This document shows positions 41,907 through 51,250 of a DNA stretch of 64,000 bases, piece after piece. The DNA is from Streptomyces silvae (GTDB taxonomy: Bacteria > Actinomycetota > Actinomycetes > Streptomycetales > Streptomycetaceae), in contig NZ_JAERUC010000196.1 of assembly GCF_016745505.1 (NCBI RefSeq), forward strand, positions 58,501 to 122,500, written 5' to 3'. Every line of letters starts with the position of its first letter. The stretch's first letter is position 1. Below the pieces are notes generated by a model. That model had not been told where the DNA came from. It did no database searches and was given only the letters and a program-made list of their open reading frames with translations. A program made the translations under genes and the position numbers.

Positions 41907-43133
41907 GAAGGCAGGAGTGCTCGCGGGGAGGGTGCTCTCCAAAAGGGTTGAATCCCCCATCTCGCTGAGCACGAGGGCCAGCGCGCCCAGCACCTCGGCC
42001 CGCCCGCCGAGCGCCCCGGGGAGCACCGAGAGCTGCCGGGCGGCACTGGGAATGGCGTAGCGCGAGACCGAGTCGCGGATGGGCCCCAGCACCAACTCCC
42101 CCGCCTCCGCGAGGGATCCGCCGAGCACGACACGGCTCGGGTTCAGCAGGTTGCACAGGTTGGCCACGCCGCTGCCGATGTGCCGGCCGACGTCCCCGAT
42201 GACCCTGCGGCAGCCCGGATCGCCCTCACGGGCCAGCTGGACCATCCGCTCCATGGTGAGATCCGCCCCGTGGCTGGGCTTGAGCAGGGGCAGGACGTAC
42301 CGGGCGGCGGTGAAGGTCTCCAGGCAGCCGCGGTTGCCGCAGCGGCACACAGGGCCCGATTCGTCGAGGGTGATGTGGCCGATCTCGCCGGCCGTGCCCC
42401 CGGGGCCCCGGTAGATGTGCCCGTCGATCACCAGGCCCGCGCCGACCCCGCTGGCGACCTTGATGTACGCCAGGTCCTTGACGCCCCGGCCGCCGCCCCA
42501 GACGAGCTCGCCGAGCGCCCCCAGGTTGGCGTCGTTGTCCACGTACACCGGTACGCCGAGACGTCCGGCGAGCTCCTGGCTGGGGTTGATACCCGTCCAG
42601 CCCGGCAGGATCGAGGTGGAGCCCAGGGTGCCGGACTCGACGTCGATGGGGCCCGGCACCCCGAGGCCCACGCCGATCACCTTCCCGGGGCTGATCCCGG
42701 TGGTCTCGATCAAGCGGTTGACCAGCTGTTCCGCCCGGCCGAAGCCCTGCGCCGACGAGGCATCCACGTCGAGCGGCTCGGACTCCTCCGCCAGCACCTG
42801 GTGGGCCAGGTTGCCGATGGCCACCCTCAGGTGCGTATGACCGAAGTCCACCCCTATGACGATGCCCGCGTCCCCGCTCAGGGAGACGCTCCTGGCGCGG
42901 CGGCCGCCCGCCGAGGTGGGGGTCACCTCGACCGTGCCGCCGTCCTTGAGTTCGCGCACGATGTTGGAGACGGTGGCTGCGGAGAGGCCGGTGCTCCTGG
43001 CGATCTCGGCCTGGGTCAGGGACCCCGCCATCCGTACGGCACGTACGACCCGCTCAAGGTTGGCCCTATGCAGAGATGTCTGCGACCCCGGAGTCTCCAT
43101 CGACTCACTCACTCCTGCCGTTTTCTCTAACAT
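41901..43133 (-). CDS. ROK family transcriptional regulator (Rok7B7-like)
   Basis: A 410-residue protein (399 if the ATG at 43100 is the start, which has CAGGAG about 11 bases upstream). The N-terminal winged helix reads LTQAEIARSTGLSAATVSNIVREL. The ROK domain has a DFGHTHLRVAIG run and the zinc-binding CRCGNRGCLE. In S. coelicolor the ROK regulator between xylFGH and ngcEFG (Rok7B7, SCO6008) affects xylose use, carbon repression and antibiotics; orthology here is inferred from position. If the upstream start is used, codon 2 is the rare TTA. Confidence 0.9.
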   Translation of the reverse strand: MLEKTAGVSESMETPGSQTSLHRANLERVVRAVRMAGSLTQAEIARSTGLSAATVSNIVRELKDGGTVEVTPTSAGGRRARSVSLSGDAGIVIGVDFGHTHLRVAIGNLAHQVLAEESEPLDVDASSAQGFGRAEQLVNRLIETTGISPGKVIGVGLGVPGPIDVESGTLGSTSILPGWTGINPSQELAGRLGVPVYVDNDANLGALGELVWGGGRGVKDLAYIKVASGVGAGLVIDGHIYRGPGGTAGEIGHITLDESGPVCRCGNRGCLETFTAARYVLPLLKPSHGADLTMERMVQLAREGDPGCRRVIGDVGRHIGSGVANLCNLLNPSRVVLGGSLAEAGELVLGPIRDSVSRYAIPSAARQLSVLPGALGGRAEVLGALALVLSEMGDSTLLESTLPASTPAFT

Positions 43134-43254
43134 GTGAACCCTAAGCTGAGCGTTTTGGGGTGCCCCCCGTCAAGACCTTGAGCAGCCGGAGCCTCCGATG
43201 AGCATCGGGCCTCCACATTCCGACAGGAGCAAAAGGGTCAGAAAGGGCATAAAG

Positions 43255-43283
43255 CCACCCTCCGGCCGGTGACCGGAGGGTGG
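43255..43283 (-). terminator. terminator of the ngcEFG-type operon
   Basis: A perfect 11-bp stem (43255-43265 with 43273-43283) with a 7-base loop; on the minus strand it is followed by CTTTA. The rest of the 267-base gap before the ROK start shows no gene. Confidence 0.8.
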
Positions 43284-43400
43284 TTCGCTGCCCAGGGGGC
43301 CTGTTCGGTTCTGGTGACTGTTGTTGCCCCGGGGGCGGGTGACGACAAGAGCTGACGTCGGCGGCCGGCGGCGACAAGAGATGGCGCCCGGGCGTCTCCC

Positions 43401-44318
43401 CTACTTGAGTGCCCCCGCCGTCAGCCCCGCGACGACCTGGCGCTGGAAGACGATGTACGCGGCGAGGACCGGCAGCATCGCCATCACCAGACCGGCGAAG
43501 AGACCCGACCAGTCCCCCTTGTACCCCTGGCTGGTGGCCAGTTCGACCAGGCCCTGGGAGAGCACCTTGCCGTCAGGGTCGGTGTTCAGCACCGTCGGCA
43601 GCATGTACTGGTTCCACTGCCCCAGGAAGTTGAAGATCCCGACGCTGATCAGACCGGGCTTCGCCATCGGCAGCATCACCTGGAAGAACGTCCGGGTGTG
43701 CGTGGCCCCGTCGAGCATGGCCGCTTCCGCGATCGAGGTCGGCAGGGTACGGAAGAACGAGGTGAGGAAGAAGACGGTGAAGGGCAGCGAGTAGGCGATG
43801 TAGACCAGGATCAGCCCGTGCACCGAGTTCAGCAGGCCCATGTTGTTCATGACGAAGAACAGCGGGACCAGCGCCAGGATGATCGGGAAGCTCATCCCGC
43901 CGATGAAGAGGAAGTAGATGAAGCGGTTCCCCGGGAAGTCGAACCGCGCCAGCACGTACGCCGCCATCGAGCCCAGCAGCAGCGTGCCGATGAGTGAACC
44001 GCCCACCACCAGGATGGTGTTCAGGAAGTAGTCGCTCATATGGGCCTGGTTCCAGGCCCGCGACCAGTTCTCGAAGTGCAGCTTGTCCGGCAGCGACCAG
44101 GGCGTCGACAGGATGGAGTCGTCCGTCTTGAACGACGACATCACCGCCCAGAGCAGCGGCATGACGACGAGCACCGCCCAGATGACCAGCACACCGTGCG
44201 AGAAGACATTGAGGACCTTGCCCTCGCTGCTCTTCGCCGGCTCCACGGCCGGGGCGGCCGTCTTGGTCACCGGCGAGCGCGGTGCCGGGACGGCGGGAGG
44301 AGTCTCAGTGACCTTCAT
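43401..44318 (-). CDS. ngcG: carbohydrate ABC permease (NgcG-like)
   Basis: A 305-residue MalG-type permease with six membrane segments and the EAA loop reading EAAMLDGATHTRTFFQVMLP that contacts the ATPase. It is the last gene of a binding-protein/permease/permease operon that carries no ATPase gene of its own, so a shared ATPase such as MsiK is expected (established for such Streptomyces systems). Substrate, from the S. coelicolor NgcEFG counterpart, would be N-acetylglucosamine or chitooligosaccharides. Confidence 0.82.
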   Translation of the reverse strand: MKVTETPPAVPAPRSPVTKTAAPAVEPAKSSEGKVLNVFSHGVLVIWAVLVVMPLLWAVMSSFKTDDSILSTPWSLPDKLHFENWSRAWNQAHMSDYFLNTILVVGGSLIGTLLLGSMAAYVLARFDFPGNRFIYFLFIGGMSFPIILALVPLFFVMNNMGLLNSVHGLILVYIAYSLPFTVFFLTSFFRTLPTSIAEAAMLDGATHTRTFFQVMLPMAKPGLISVGIFNFLGQWNQYMLPTVLNTDPDGKVLSQGLVELATSQGYKGDWSGLFAGLVMAMLPVLAAYIVFQRQVVAGLTAGALK

Positions 44319-44415
44319 GTGTGCTCACCTCGTACAGCTGTCGAGCCGGCCCCCGGGACCGAACTGTTCCGCGCGCCACCGGTCGTCCGGTCGCCGTACC
44401 CCGCAACGAACCGCA

Positions 44416-45339
44416 TCAGAACTCCAGCCGCTCGCGCCGGCCCAGCTTCATCACGATGCCCGCGAAGAGCATGGTGACGATGAGCAGCCCGACACCGATC
44501 GTGGTGGCGTAGCCGGCCTGGGCGTCCCGGAAGGCCGTCTGGTAGACGTACAGCGGCAGGACGGTGGTGGAGTAGTCGGGGCCGCCCGGGCCCACCGTCA
44601 TGACCTGTACGGCGGTGAAGGCCTCCACCCCGAGCGCCAGGATGCCCATGTAGACCCAGCCGGACTGCACGGTGTCCCAGAGCAGCGGCAGCGTGATCTT
44701 GAAGAACGTCGTGATGCGGCTGGCCCCGTCGAGCAGGGCGGCCTCGTAGAAGTCCTTCGGGATGGACGCCATTCCGGCGGAGAAGAGGACGACGAAGAAT
44801 CCGACCGTCGACCAGATCAGGACGACCATGACGCAGTACAGCGCCAGATCCGGATCGCCCAGCCAGTCCGGCTGGAGGCTCTTGAGCCCGACGGCCTTGA
44901 GTGTCGCGTTCAGCATTCCGGAGGTCGGGTTGAACGCGAACTGGAAGAGCAGGGCCACGATCACGATCGACAGGACCTGCGGGAAGAAATACGCGACCTT
45001 GTAGAAAGCGGAGCCGCGCACGCCGGCGACCGCGGCGTTCTTACGCCGGCGGCCACCGACATTGAGCATGAAGGCGAAGAAGAGCGCGAGGCCCAGCGTC
45101 ACCAGTGGCAGCAGCAGCGCCAGCAGCACACTGTGCTGCAGTGACTTCCAGAAGATGTCGTCGTCGAGCATCCGACTGTAGTTGTCGAAGCCGACCATCT
45201 TGAAGTCCGAGCTCAGTCCGGTCCAGTCCGTGAACGAGTAGTAGATGGACTGGGCGAAGGGCCAGATGACGAAGATGGCGTACAACGCCAGTGGGGCTGC
45301 CAGGAACCCCACGATGAACCGGTACTTGCCGTGCTGCAT
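44416..45339 (-). CDS. ngcF: carbohydrate ABC permease (NgcF-like)
   Basis: A 307-residue MalF-type permease with six membrane segments and the EAA loop reading EAALLDGASRITTFFKITLP. It pairs with the downstream permease to form the pore. It lies 50 bases after the binding-protein gene and 97 before ngcG. The naming is by gene order and the type of binding protein, not by direct evidence of substrate. Confidence 0.82.
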   Translation of the reverse strand: MQHGKYRFIVGFLAAPLALYAIFVIWPFAQSIYYSFTDWTGLSSDFKMVGFDNYSRMLDDDIFWKSLQHSVLLALLLPLVTLGLALFFAFMLNVGGRRRKNAAVAGVRGSAFYKVAYFFPQVLSIVIVALLFQFAFNPTSGMLNATLKAVGLKSLQPDWLGDPDLALYCVMVVLIWSTVGFFVVLFSAGMASIPKDFYEAALLDGASRITTFFKITLPLLWDTVQSGWVYMGILALGVEAFTAVQVMTVGPGGPDYSTTVLPLYVYQTAFRDAQAGYATTIGVGLLIVTMLFAGIVMKLGRRERLEF

Positions 45340-45389
45340 CGTTTACCGACCCCGATTTCCGAGCGGGTGCCGCCACTGGTGACGGTGAC

Positions 45390-46844
45390 TCACTGGTGCT
45401 TGTAGTGCTTGATGGACTGGTCCTTGGCCGCCGCGTCGGCGAAGCCCTGGATCTTCTTGATGGTCTCCGCCGGGGTCGCGCGGCCGGCCATCATCTCGCC
45501 GATTCCGGCGATACCGATCTGCTCCTTCTGCAGCTTCACGTACCAGTCCTGCATACGCGGGTTCACGACGTTCTCGCCGGCCTTCGCCAGGACGTCCACG
45601 CCGGACTGCAGCGCGGTGGAGAGCGTCAGACCGTCGGTGCCGCCGTTGAAGGCGCTGAGGGACTTCACCGACTTGGTGAAGTTCTTGGAGGACTCCTCGC
45701 TGAGCATGATGCGCAGCTGCTCCATGCCGCCCTCGGTGTTCTTCGCCTTCGCCGGGACGATGAAGGGCTCACCGCCGGACGCCCACAGGGTGCCGAAGGG
45801 CATCTTGTCGGAGGAGTCCAGGCTGGACGGCGCGCCGACCATCATCTTGAAGTCCTCGGGCGTGGTGGGCGCGGCCTCGTTCTCCACCCACGAGCCGTTC
45901 GGGATGAAGAGCGCCTTGCCCTTGGTCCACTCGGTCTGCGACTGGATGTGCGTCAGACCGGGCGTGCCCTTGAGGATGTAGCCCTTCTGGAAGAGCTCGT
46001 AGTACGCCTCGAACGCGGCCTTGACGGCCGGGTCCTTCCAGGCGTTGGGCTCCAGGTTGTCGATCTTGTCGAGGACCTCGCGGCCGCCGATCTTGGCGAT
46101 GAAGGGGTAGAGCGAGAACGGCAGGTAGTACGGGTACTTGCCCGGGTACGTCCAGCCGGCGATGCCCTTCTTCTTCGCCTTGGCGCAGAGCGCGAGCATG
46201 TCGTCCCAGTTCTCCGGGTACGTCGCGTCGAGCTTCTCGAGGTTGGTCTGCGAGTACCAGACGCCGTAGACCGTGTACGCGTAGTACATGATCCAGACCG
46301 GGTCGCCGTCGAACTGGCCCATCTCCAGGACACCGGGGCGCAGCGTGTCGCGGACCTTCTTCGACGGGTCGTCGTACGACGGGGCGTCCATCAGCGGCGT
46401 CAGGTCGGCGAGCTGCTTTTTGCCGACCAGGACACCCATGTCCATCTGCTCGGCACCCGAGTTGTCGATCAGGTCCGGCGGGGTGCCGCCGTTGAAGCGC
46501 GGCTGGAGGATCGACTGGATCTTCTCGGTCGCGGAGTGCTTGACCTTGGGTGCCTTGGGAAAGGCCTCGTTGTACTTCTTCTCGGCGTCGATGGCGTACT
46601 GCTCGCCGAAACCACCGTTGAAGATGACGACCTCGAGGGCGGCTGTCTCATTGACACCGAGCGGGTTCTTCGCGCTCTTGGTGCCCTTCTCGGCCTTCTC
46701 GTCGCTTCCGCCGTCGCTGCTCGCGCAGGCGGACAGGAAGCTCATCGTCGGAACAGCGATCAGGCCGAGTGCGGCAGAACGCTTGATCACATCGCGACGG
46801 CCAAGGCCCTCATTCGTGCGGCCGGAGGTGGATCCCATGCTCAA
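45390..46844 (-). CDS. ngcE: Tat-exported solute-binding lipoprotein (NgcE-like)
   Basis: A 484-residue protein. The twin-arginine motif RRDVIKR precedes a hydrophobic stretch and lipobox SACAS, so it is a Tat lipoprotein. The mature part is a cluster-B type (MalE/NgcE) sugar-binding protein with the runs VVIFNGGFGEQYA and WTYPGKYPYYLPFSLYP. NgcE proteins bind GlcNAc and chitobiose. ATG 46844 is taken; ATG 46838 is also possible. It leads the operon with NgcFG and lies downstream of a DasR-like site. Confidence 0.85.
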   Translation of the reverse strand: MSMGSTSGRTNEGLGRRDVIKRSAALGLIAVPTMSFLSACASSDGGSDEKAEKGTKSAKNPLGVNETAALEVVIFNGGFGEQYAIDAEKKYNEAFPKAPKVKHSATEKIQSILQPRFNGGTPPDLIDNSGAEQMDMGVLVGKKQLADLTPLMDAPSYDDPSKKVRDTLRPGVLEMGQFDGDPVWIMYYAYTVYGVWYSQTNLEKLDATYPENWDDMLALCAKAKKKGIAGWTYPGKYPYYLPFSLYPFIAKIGGREVLDKIDNLEPNAWKDPAVKAAFEAYYELFQKGYILKGTPGLTHIQSQTEWTKGKALFIPNGSWVENEAAPTTPEDFKMMVGAPSSLDSSDKMPFGTLWASGGEPFIVPAKAKNTEGGMEQLRIMLSEESSKNFTKSVKSLSAFNGGTDGLTLSTALQSGVDVLAKAGENVVNPRMQDWYVKLQKEQIGIAGIGEMMAGRATPAETIKKIQGFADAAAKDQSIKHYKHQ

Positions 46845-47074
46845 GTCCTCGCCTTCTCCAGGACTCAGGCGGTGTACCGGTCACCCGTCGTGAATTCGCC
46901 TCAGGCGAAGGGTCCCGCCACCGCGGTCAGTTGCGCTTGGGTCGTGCAGATTGCCGGATTTCCAGATGCAGTGGGGGAGTTTCGGGCGAACGCACGGCAG
47001 GACGCCCTCGCGCCCGCAGCTGCTCGCCCTCCCCCGTGCCCGCGTGCCGTTGTGAAGCGGCTGTGCAGACGCCG

Positions 47075-47090
47075 ACAGGTATAGTCCACT
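47075..47090. promoter_or_regulatory. DasR-type (dre-like) site in the ngcE/GH92 intergenic region
   Basis: ACAGGTATAGTCCACT matches 13 of 16 positions of the DasR consensus ACTGGTCTAGACCACT. It lies 231 bases before ngcE and 245 before the GH92 gene, which are divergent. DasR responds to GlcNAc phosphates, consistent with the transporter. The rest of 46845-47334 holds this, the palindrome at 47292-47303 and possible promoters, but no gene. Confidence 0.5.
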
Positions 47091-47242
47091 TGCCGCCAAC
47101 TGAGCAAGATCGAATGCATGGTTGAGCGGCAGTCTTTCCCGAGTTGAGACCTCACGGACACCTCGGCACCGCGCGCCTTCGCGCGAAAACGCCGTTTCCC
47201 GCAATACGGTCGAATCAACGGCGTCCACCGCATGCAACACCC

Positions 47243-47248
47243 TTGACA
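47243..47248 (+). promoter_or_regulatory. TTGACA -35-like hexamer before GH92 gene
   Basis: A consensus -35 hexamer; the best -10 candidate (TACTGG, 47269) is 20 bases on, so the promoter is only partly convincing. Confidence 0.3.
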
Positions 47249-47291
47249 CATCCCGTCACTTGGCTCCCTACTGGAACCCGCATCCCCCAAT

Positions 47292-47303
47292 GACAACGTT
47301 GTC
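47292..47303. promoter_or_regulatory. LacI-type palindrome before GH92 gene
   Basis: GACAACGTTGTC is a perfect 12-bp palindrome with the central CG typical of LacI/GalR-family operators, 31 bases before the GH92 start. No LacI regulator gene is in the window. Confidence 0.55.
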
Positions 47304-47334
47304 CAGAGCTCGCCCCCGGGAGGAACGGCTCCGT

Positions 47335-50300
47335 ATGCAGCCCCTACGTGGTCCTCAGCACGGCTCGCGTCACAGACACAGCCACTCCGCCGCGGTCCTC
47401 GCGGCCTCTCTCGTCCTGGCCCTGGCGGCCCCCACCGCGGCCCTCGCCCAGCCCTCCGGCGCCACCAAGAAGCCCTCCGGCGACACGTCGTTCAGCTCCT
47501 CCTTCGAGGCGGACGAAAAGCAGCCGGACTGGCGTAATACCGTCGAAGAAGGCGTCGACGGGAAGAAGAGGGCATCGGGTGTGGACGGCGGATTCTCCGC
47601 CGGAATACCGGGCAATGTCACCGATCAGGTCACGGATCTGCGCGCCAGCGGCGAGAATGCCGACGGCGGTGAGGTCAAGGAGAACCTGACCGACGGGGAG
47701 CCCGGCACCAAGTGGCTGGCCTTCAAGTCCACGGGCTGGGTCGAGTTCGACCTCGCCGAGCCCGTCAAGGTCGTGACCTACGCCCTCACTTCGGCCAACG
47801 ACCACGACGAGCGGGACCCCAAGGACTGGACCCTGAAGGGCTCATCCGACGGCAAGACGTGGACGGATCTGGACACCCGCACCGGCCAGACGTTCTCGGA
47901 GCGCCTCCAGACCAAGTCGTACGACTTCACGACGGACACCGCCTACCAGCACTTCCGGCTGGAGATCACGAAGAACAACGGCGCCTCCGACGCGCTCCAG
48001 CTCGCCGACGTGCAGTTCTCGAACGGGGACACCTCCACCCCCGCCCCCGACGACATGCGCACCCAGGCCGACCGGGGCCCCTCGGGCTCCCCCACCGCCA
48101 AGCAGGGCGCCGGGTTCACGGGGAAGAAGGCGCTGCGCTACGCGGGTACGCACAAGCCGGACGGCCGCGCCTACTCGTACAACAAGGTCTTCGACGTCAA
48201 CACCGCGGTCACCAAGGACACCCAGCTGTCCTACCTGGTGTACCCGCAGATGGGCGAGACGGACCTCAGCTACCCCGCGACGCACGTGGCGGTGGACCTG
48301 GCCTTCACCGACGGCACCTACCTGAGCGAGCTGAAGGCCACCGACAGCCACGGCGGGCTGCTCACCCCGCAGGGCCAGGCCGATGCCAAGCGGCTGTACG
48401 TGAACCAGTGGAACAAGGTCGCCTCGCGGATCGGCACGGTCGCGGCGGGCAAGACCGTCGACCGGATCCTGGTGGCGTACGACTCCCCCAAGGGCCCGTC
48501 GAAGTTCCAGGGCTGGATCGACGACGTCACGATCGCCCCGAAGGCCCCGGAGAAGCGCAAGGCGCACCTGTCGGACTACGCGTCGACCGTACGGGGCACC
48601 AACTCCAGCGGCGGCTTCTCGCGCGGCAACAACTTCCCCGCCACCGCGGTCCCGCATGGCTTCAACTTCTGGACGCCGGTGACCAACGCCGGCTCCACGA
48701 GCTGGCTGTACGACTACGCGCGGGGCAACAACGAGGACAACCTGCCCACGCTGCAGGCGTTCAGCGCCAGCCATGAGCCGAGCCCCTGGATGGGCGACCG
48801 CCAGACCTTCCAGATGATGCCCTCGGCGGCCTCCGGCACCCCCGACGCCTCCCGCAAGGCCCGCGCGCTGCCGTTCCGCCACGAGAACGAGACGGCGACC
48901 CCGCACTACTACGGGGTGACGTTCGAGAACGGCCTCAAGGCCGAGATGACGCCCACCGACCACGCGGCCCGCATGCAGTTCACCTACCCCGGTGACGACG
49001 CGAGCCTCGTCTTCGACAATGTCTCCAACGACGGCGGCCTCACCCTCGACGCGAAGACCGGTTCCTTCACCGGCTACTCCGACGTGAAGAGCGGCGGCTC
49101 CACCGGAGCGACACGCCTCTTCGTATACGGCTCCTTCGACGCGCCGGTCACCGACAGCGGCAAGCTGAAGGGCGGCGGCGGAGACGACGTCACCGGCTTC
49201 TTCCGCTTCGACGCGGGCAAGGACCGCAAGGTCGGCCTGCGCCTGGCCACCTCGCTCATCAGCGTCGACCAGGCGAAGAAGAACCTCGCCATGGAGCTGC
49301 CGGCGAAGGACTCCTTCTCCAAGGTCCGGAAGAACGCGCAGAAGGCCTGGGACAAGATCCTCGGCAAGGTCGAGGTCGAGGGCGCGAACGCCGACCAGCT
49401 GACCACGCTCTACTCCAGCCTGTACCGGCTCTACCTCTACCCGAACTCGGGCTTCGAGCAGGTCGACGGCAGAAGCACCTACGCGAGCCCCTTCTCGCCG
49501 CAGACCGGCACGGACACCCCGACCCACACCGGCGCGAAGATCGTCAAGGGTGAGGTGTACGTCAACAACGGCTTCTGGGACACCTACCGGACGACCTGGC
49601 CGGCGTACTCCTTCCTCACGCCGAAGCAGGCCGGGAAGATGGTCGACGGCTTCGTCCAGCAGTACAAGGACGGCGGCTGGATCTCCCGTTGGTCCTCCCC
49701 CGGCTACTCCGACCTGATGACCGGGACCAGCTCCGACGTGGCCTTCGCCGACGCGTACGTCAAGGGCGTCGACTTCGACGCCGAGGCGGCGTACGACGCG
49801 GCGGTCAAGAACGCCACGGTGGCCCCGCCGTCCTCGGGCGTCGGCCGCAAGGGCATGGAGACCTCGGTCTTCACCGGTTACGCGAACACCGACACCCACG
49901 AGGGCCTCTCCTGGTCGCTGGAGGGCTACCTCAACGACTACGGCATCGCACAGATGGGCCAGGCCCTCTACAAGAAGACGAAGAAGCAGCGCTACAAGGA
50001 GGAGTCCGCATACTTCCTCAACCGCGCGCAGAACTACGTCAAGCTCTTCGACGACAAGGCCGGCTTCTTCCAGGGCAAGAAGGCGAACGGCGACTGGCGG
50101 CTCCCCTCCGACCAGTACGACCCCCGTGTCTGGGGCTACGACTACACGGAGACCAACGGCTGGGGCTACGCCTTCACGGCGCCGCAGGACAGCCGGGGCC
50201 TGGCCAACCTCTACGGCGGGCGTGACGGTCTGGCGAAGAAGCTGGACACGTACTTCTCGACGCCGGAGACGGCCGGACCCGAGTTCGTCGGCTCGTACGG

Positions 50301-51183
50301 CGGCGTGATCCACGAGATGACCGAGGCGCGCGACGTGCGGATGGGCCAGTACGGCCACAGCAACCAGGTCGCGCACCACGCCACGTACATGTACGACGCG
50401 GCCTCGCAGCCCTGGAAGACGCAGGAGAAGGTCCGCGAGGTCCTCGGCCGGCTGTACACGGGCAGCGAGATCGGCCAGGGCTACCACGGCGACGAGGACA
50501 ACGGCGAGCAGTCGGCCTGGTTCCTCTTCTCCTCGCTCGGCTTCTACCCGCTGGTCATGGGCAGCGGTGAGTACGCGATCGGCTCGCCGCTCTTCACGAA
50601 GACGACCGTGCACCTGGAGAACGGGCGCGACCTGGTCGTCAAGGCCCCGAAGAACAGCTCCACGAACATCTACGTCCAGGGTCTGAAGGTCAACGGCAAG
50701 AAGTGGACGTCCACGTCGCTGCCGCACGACCTGCTCGCGAAGGGCGGGGTGCTGGAGTTCGACATGGGCGCCAAGCCGTCGGCGTGGGGCACGGGCAAGA
50801 ACGCGGCCCCGGTTTCCGTCACCCAGGACGACAAGGTGCCCGCCCCGAAGGGCGACGTGCTCAAGGGCGACGGCGCGCTGTACGACGACACCTCCGCCAC
50901 CTCGGCCACGGTCGCGTCGGTGGAGCTGCCGGCGGCCGCGGGCACGAAGGCGGTCCAGTACACGCTGACCTCGGCCACGGCGGCGAAGGCCCCGACGGGC
51001 TGGGTGCTCCAGGGGTCGGCGGACGGTACGTCCTGGAAGGACATCGACAAGAGGTCCGGCCAGACCTTCGCCTGGGACAAGCAGACCCGGGTGTTCTCGG
51101 TGCAGGCGCCGAAGGCGTACGCGAAGTACCGGCTGGTGAGCACGGAGGCGGCGACGCTGGCGGAGATCGAGCTGATCTCCTGA
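47335..51183 (+). CDS. secreted GH92 alpha-mannosidase with discoidin-like domains
   Basis: A 1282-residue secreted enzyme. ATG 47335 follows GGAGG; the upstream ATG 47290 overlaps the palindrome and lacks a ribosome site. A Sec signal (about 18-38) is followed by a discoidin/CBM32-like domain (about 98-235), a beta-sandwich (about 250-405) and the GH92 catalytic region (about 410-1140), which has the FSASHEPSPWMGD run and the GDEDNGEQSAW motif (from about residue 1053). A second discoidin-like repeat closes the protein. GH92 enzymes trim alpha-mannose from glycans with Ca, so mannoprotein or N-glycan use is likely. Confidence 0.93.
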   Translation: MQPLRGPQHGSRHRHSHSAAVLAASLVLALAAPTAALAQPSGATKKPSGDTSFSSSFEADEKQPDWRNTVEEGVDGKKRASGVDGGFSAGIPGNVTDQVTDLRASGENADGGEVKENLTDGEPGTKWLAFKSTGWVEFDLAEPVKVVTYALTSANDHDERDPKDWTLKGSSDGKTWTDLDTRTGQTFSERLQTKSYDFTTDTAYQHFRLEITKNNGASDALQLADVQFSNGDTSTPAPDDMRTQADRGPSGSPTAKQGAGFTGKKALRYAGTHKPDGRAYSYNKVFDVNTAVTKDTQLSYLVYPQMGETDLSYPATHVAVDLAFTDGTYLSELKATDSHGGLLTPQGQADAKRLYVNQWNKVASRIGTVAAGKTVDRILVAYDSPKGPSKFQGWIDDVTIAPKAPEKRKAHLSDYASTVRGTNSSGGFSRGNNFPATAVPHGFNFWTPVTNAGSTSWLYDYARGNNEDNLPTLQAFSASHEPSPWMGDRQTFQMMPSAASGTPDASRKARALPFRHENETATPHYYGVTFENGLKAEMTPTDHAARMQFTYPGDDASLVFDNVSNDGGLTLDAKTGSFTGYSDVKSGGSTGATRLFVYGSFDAPVTDSGKLKGGGGDDVTGFFRFDAGKDRKVGLRLATSLISVDQAKKNLAMELPAKDSFSKVRKNAQKAWDKILGKVEVEGANADQLTTLYSSLYRLYLYPNSGFEQVDGRSTYASPFSPQTGTDTPTHTGAKIVKGEVYVNNGFWDTYRTTWPAYSFLTPKQAGKMVDGFVQQYKDGGWISRWSSPGYSDLMTGTSSDVAFADAYVKGVDFDAEAAYDAAVKNATVAPPSSGVGRKGMETSVFTGYANTDTHEGLSWSLEGYLNDYGIAQMGQALYKKTKKQRYKEESAYFLNRAQNYVKLFDDKAGFFQGKKANGDWRLPSDQYDPRVWGYDYTETNGWGYAFTAPQDSRGLANLYGGRDGLAKKLDTYFSTPETAGPEFVGSYGGVIHEMTEARDVRMGQYGHSNQVAHHATYMYDAASQPWKTQEKVREVLGRLYTGSEIGQGYHGDEDNGEQSAWFLFSSLGFYPLVMGSGEYAIGSPLFTKTTVHLENGRDLVVKAPKNSSTNIYVQGLKVNGKKWTSTSLPHDLLAKGGVLEFDMGAKPSAWGTGKNAAPVSVTQDDKVPAPKGDVLKGDGALYDDTSATSATVASVELPAAAGTKAVQYTLTSATAAKAPTGWVLQGSADGTSWKDIDKRSGQTFAWDKQTRVFSVQAPKAYAKYRLVSTEAATLAEIELIS

Positions 51184-51214
51184 TCCGTCCGCCGCACACG
51201 TAAGCACGCAGGAG

Positions 51215-51249
51215 AACGGGCCGCCCGCACGCCGGGCGGCCCGTTTCCG
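51215..51249 (+). terminator. terminator after the GH92 gene
   Basis: A 13-bp stem (51215-51227 with 51233-51245) with a 5-base loop, followed by TTCC. Confidence 0.8.
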
Positions 51250-51250
51250 T

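Noticed and set aside
47842..51207. Very long open frame on the minus strand opposite the GH92 gene
   Set aside because: It mirrors the third-position GC pattern of the plus-strand gene, has Arg/Val/Leu-rich shadow composition and no recognisable domain; the plus strand carries clear GH92 motifs.
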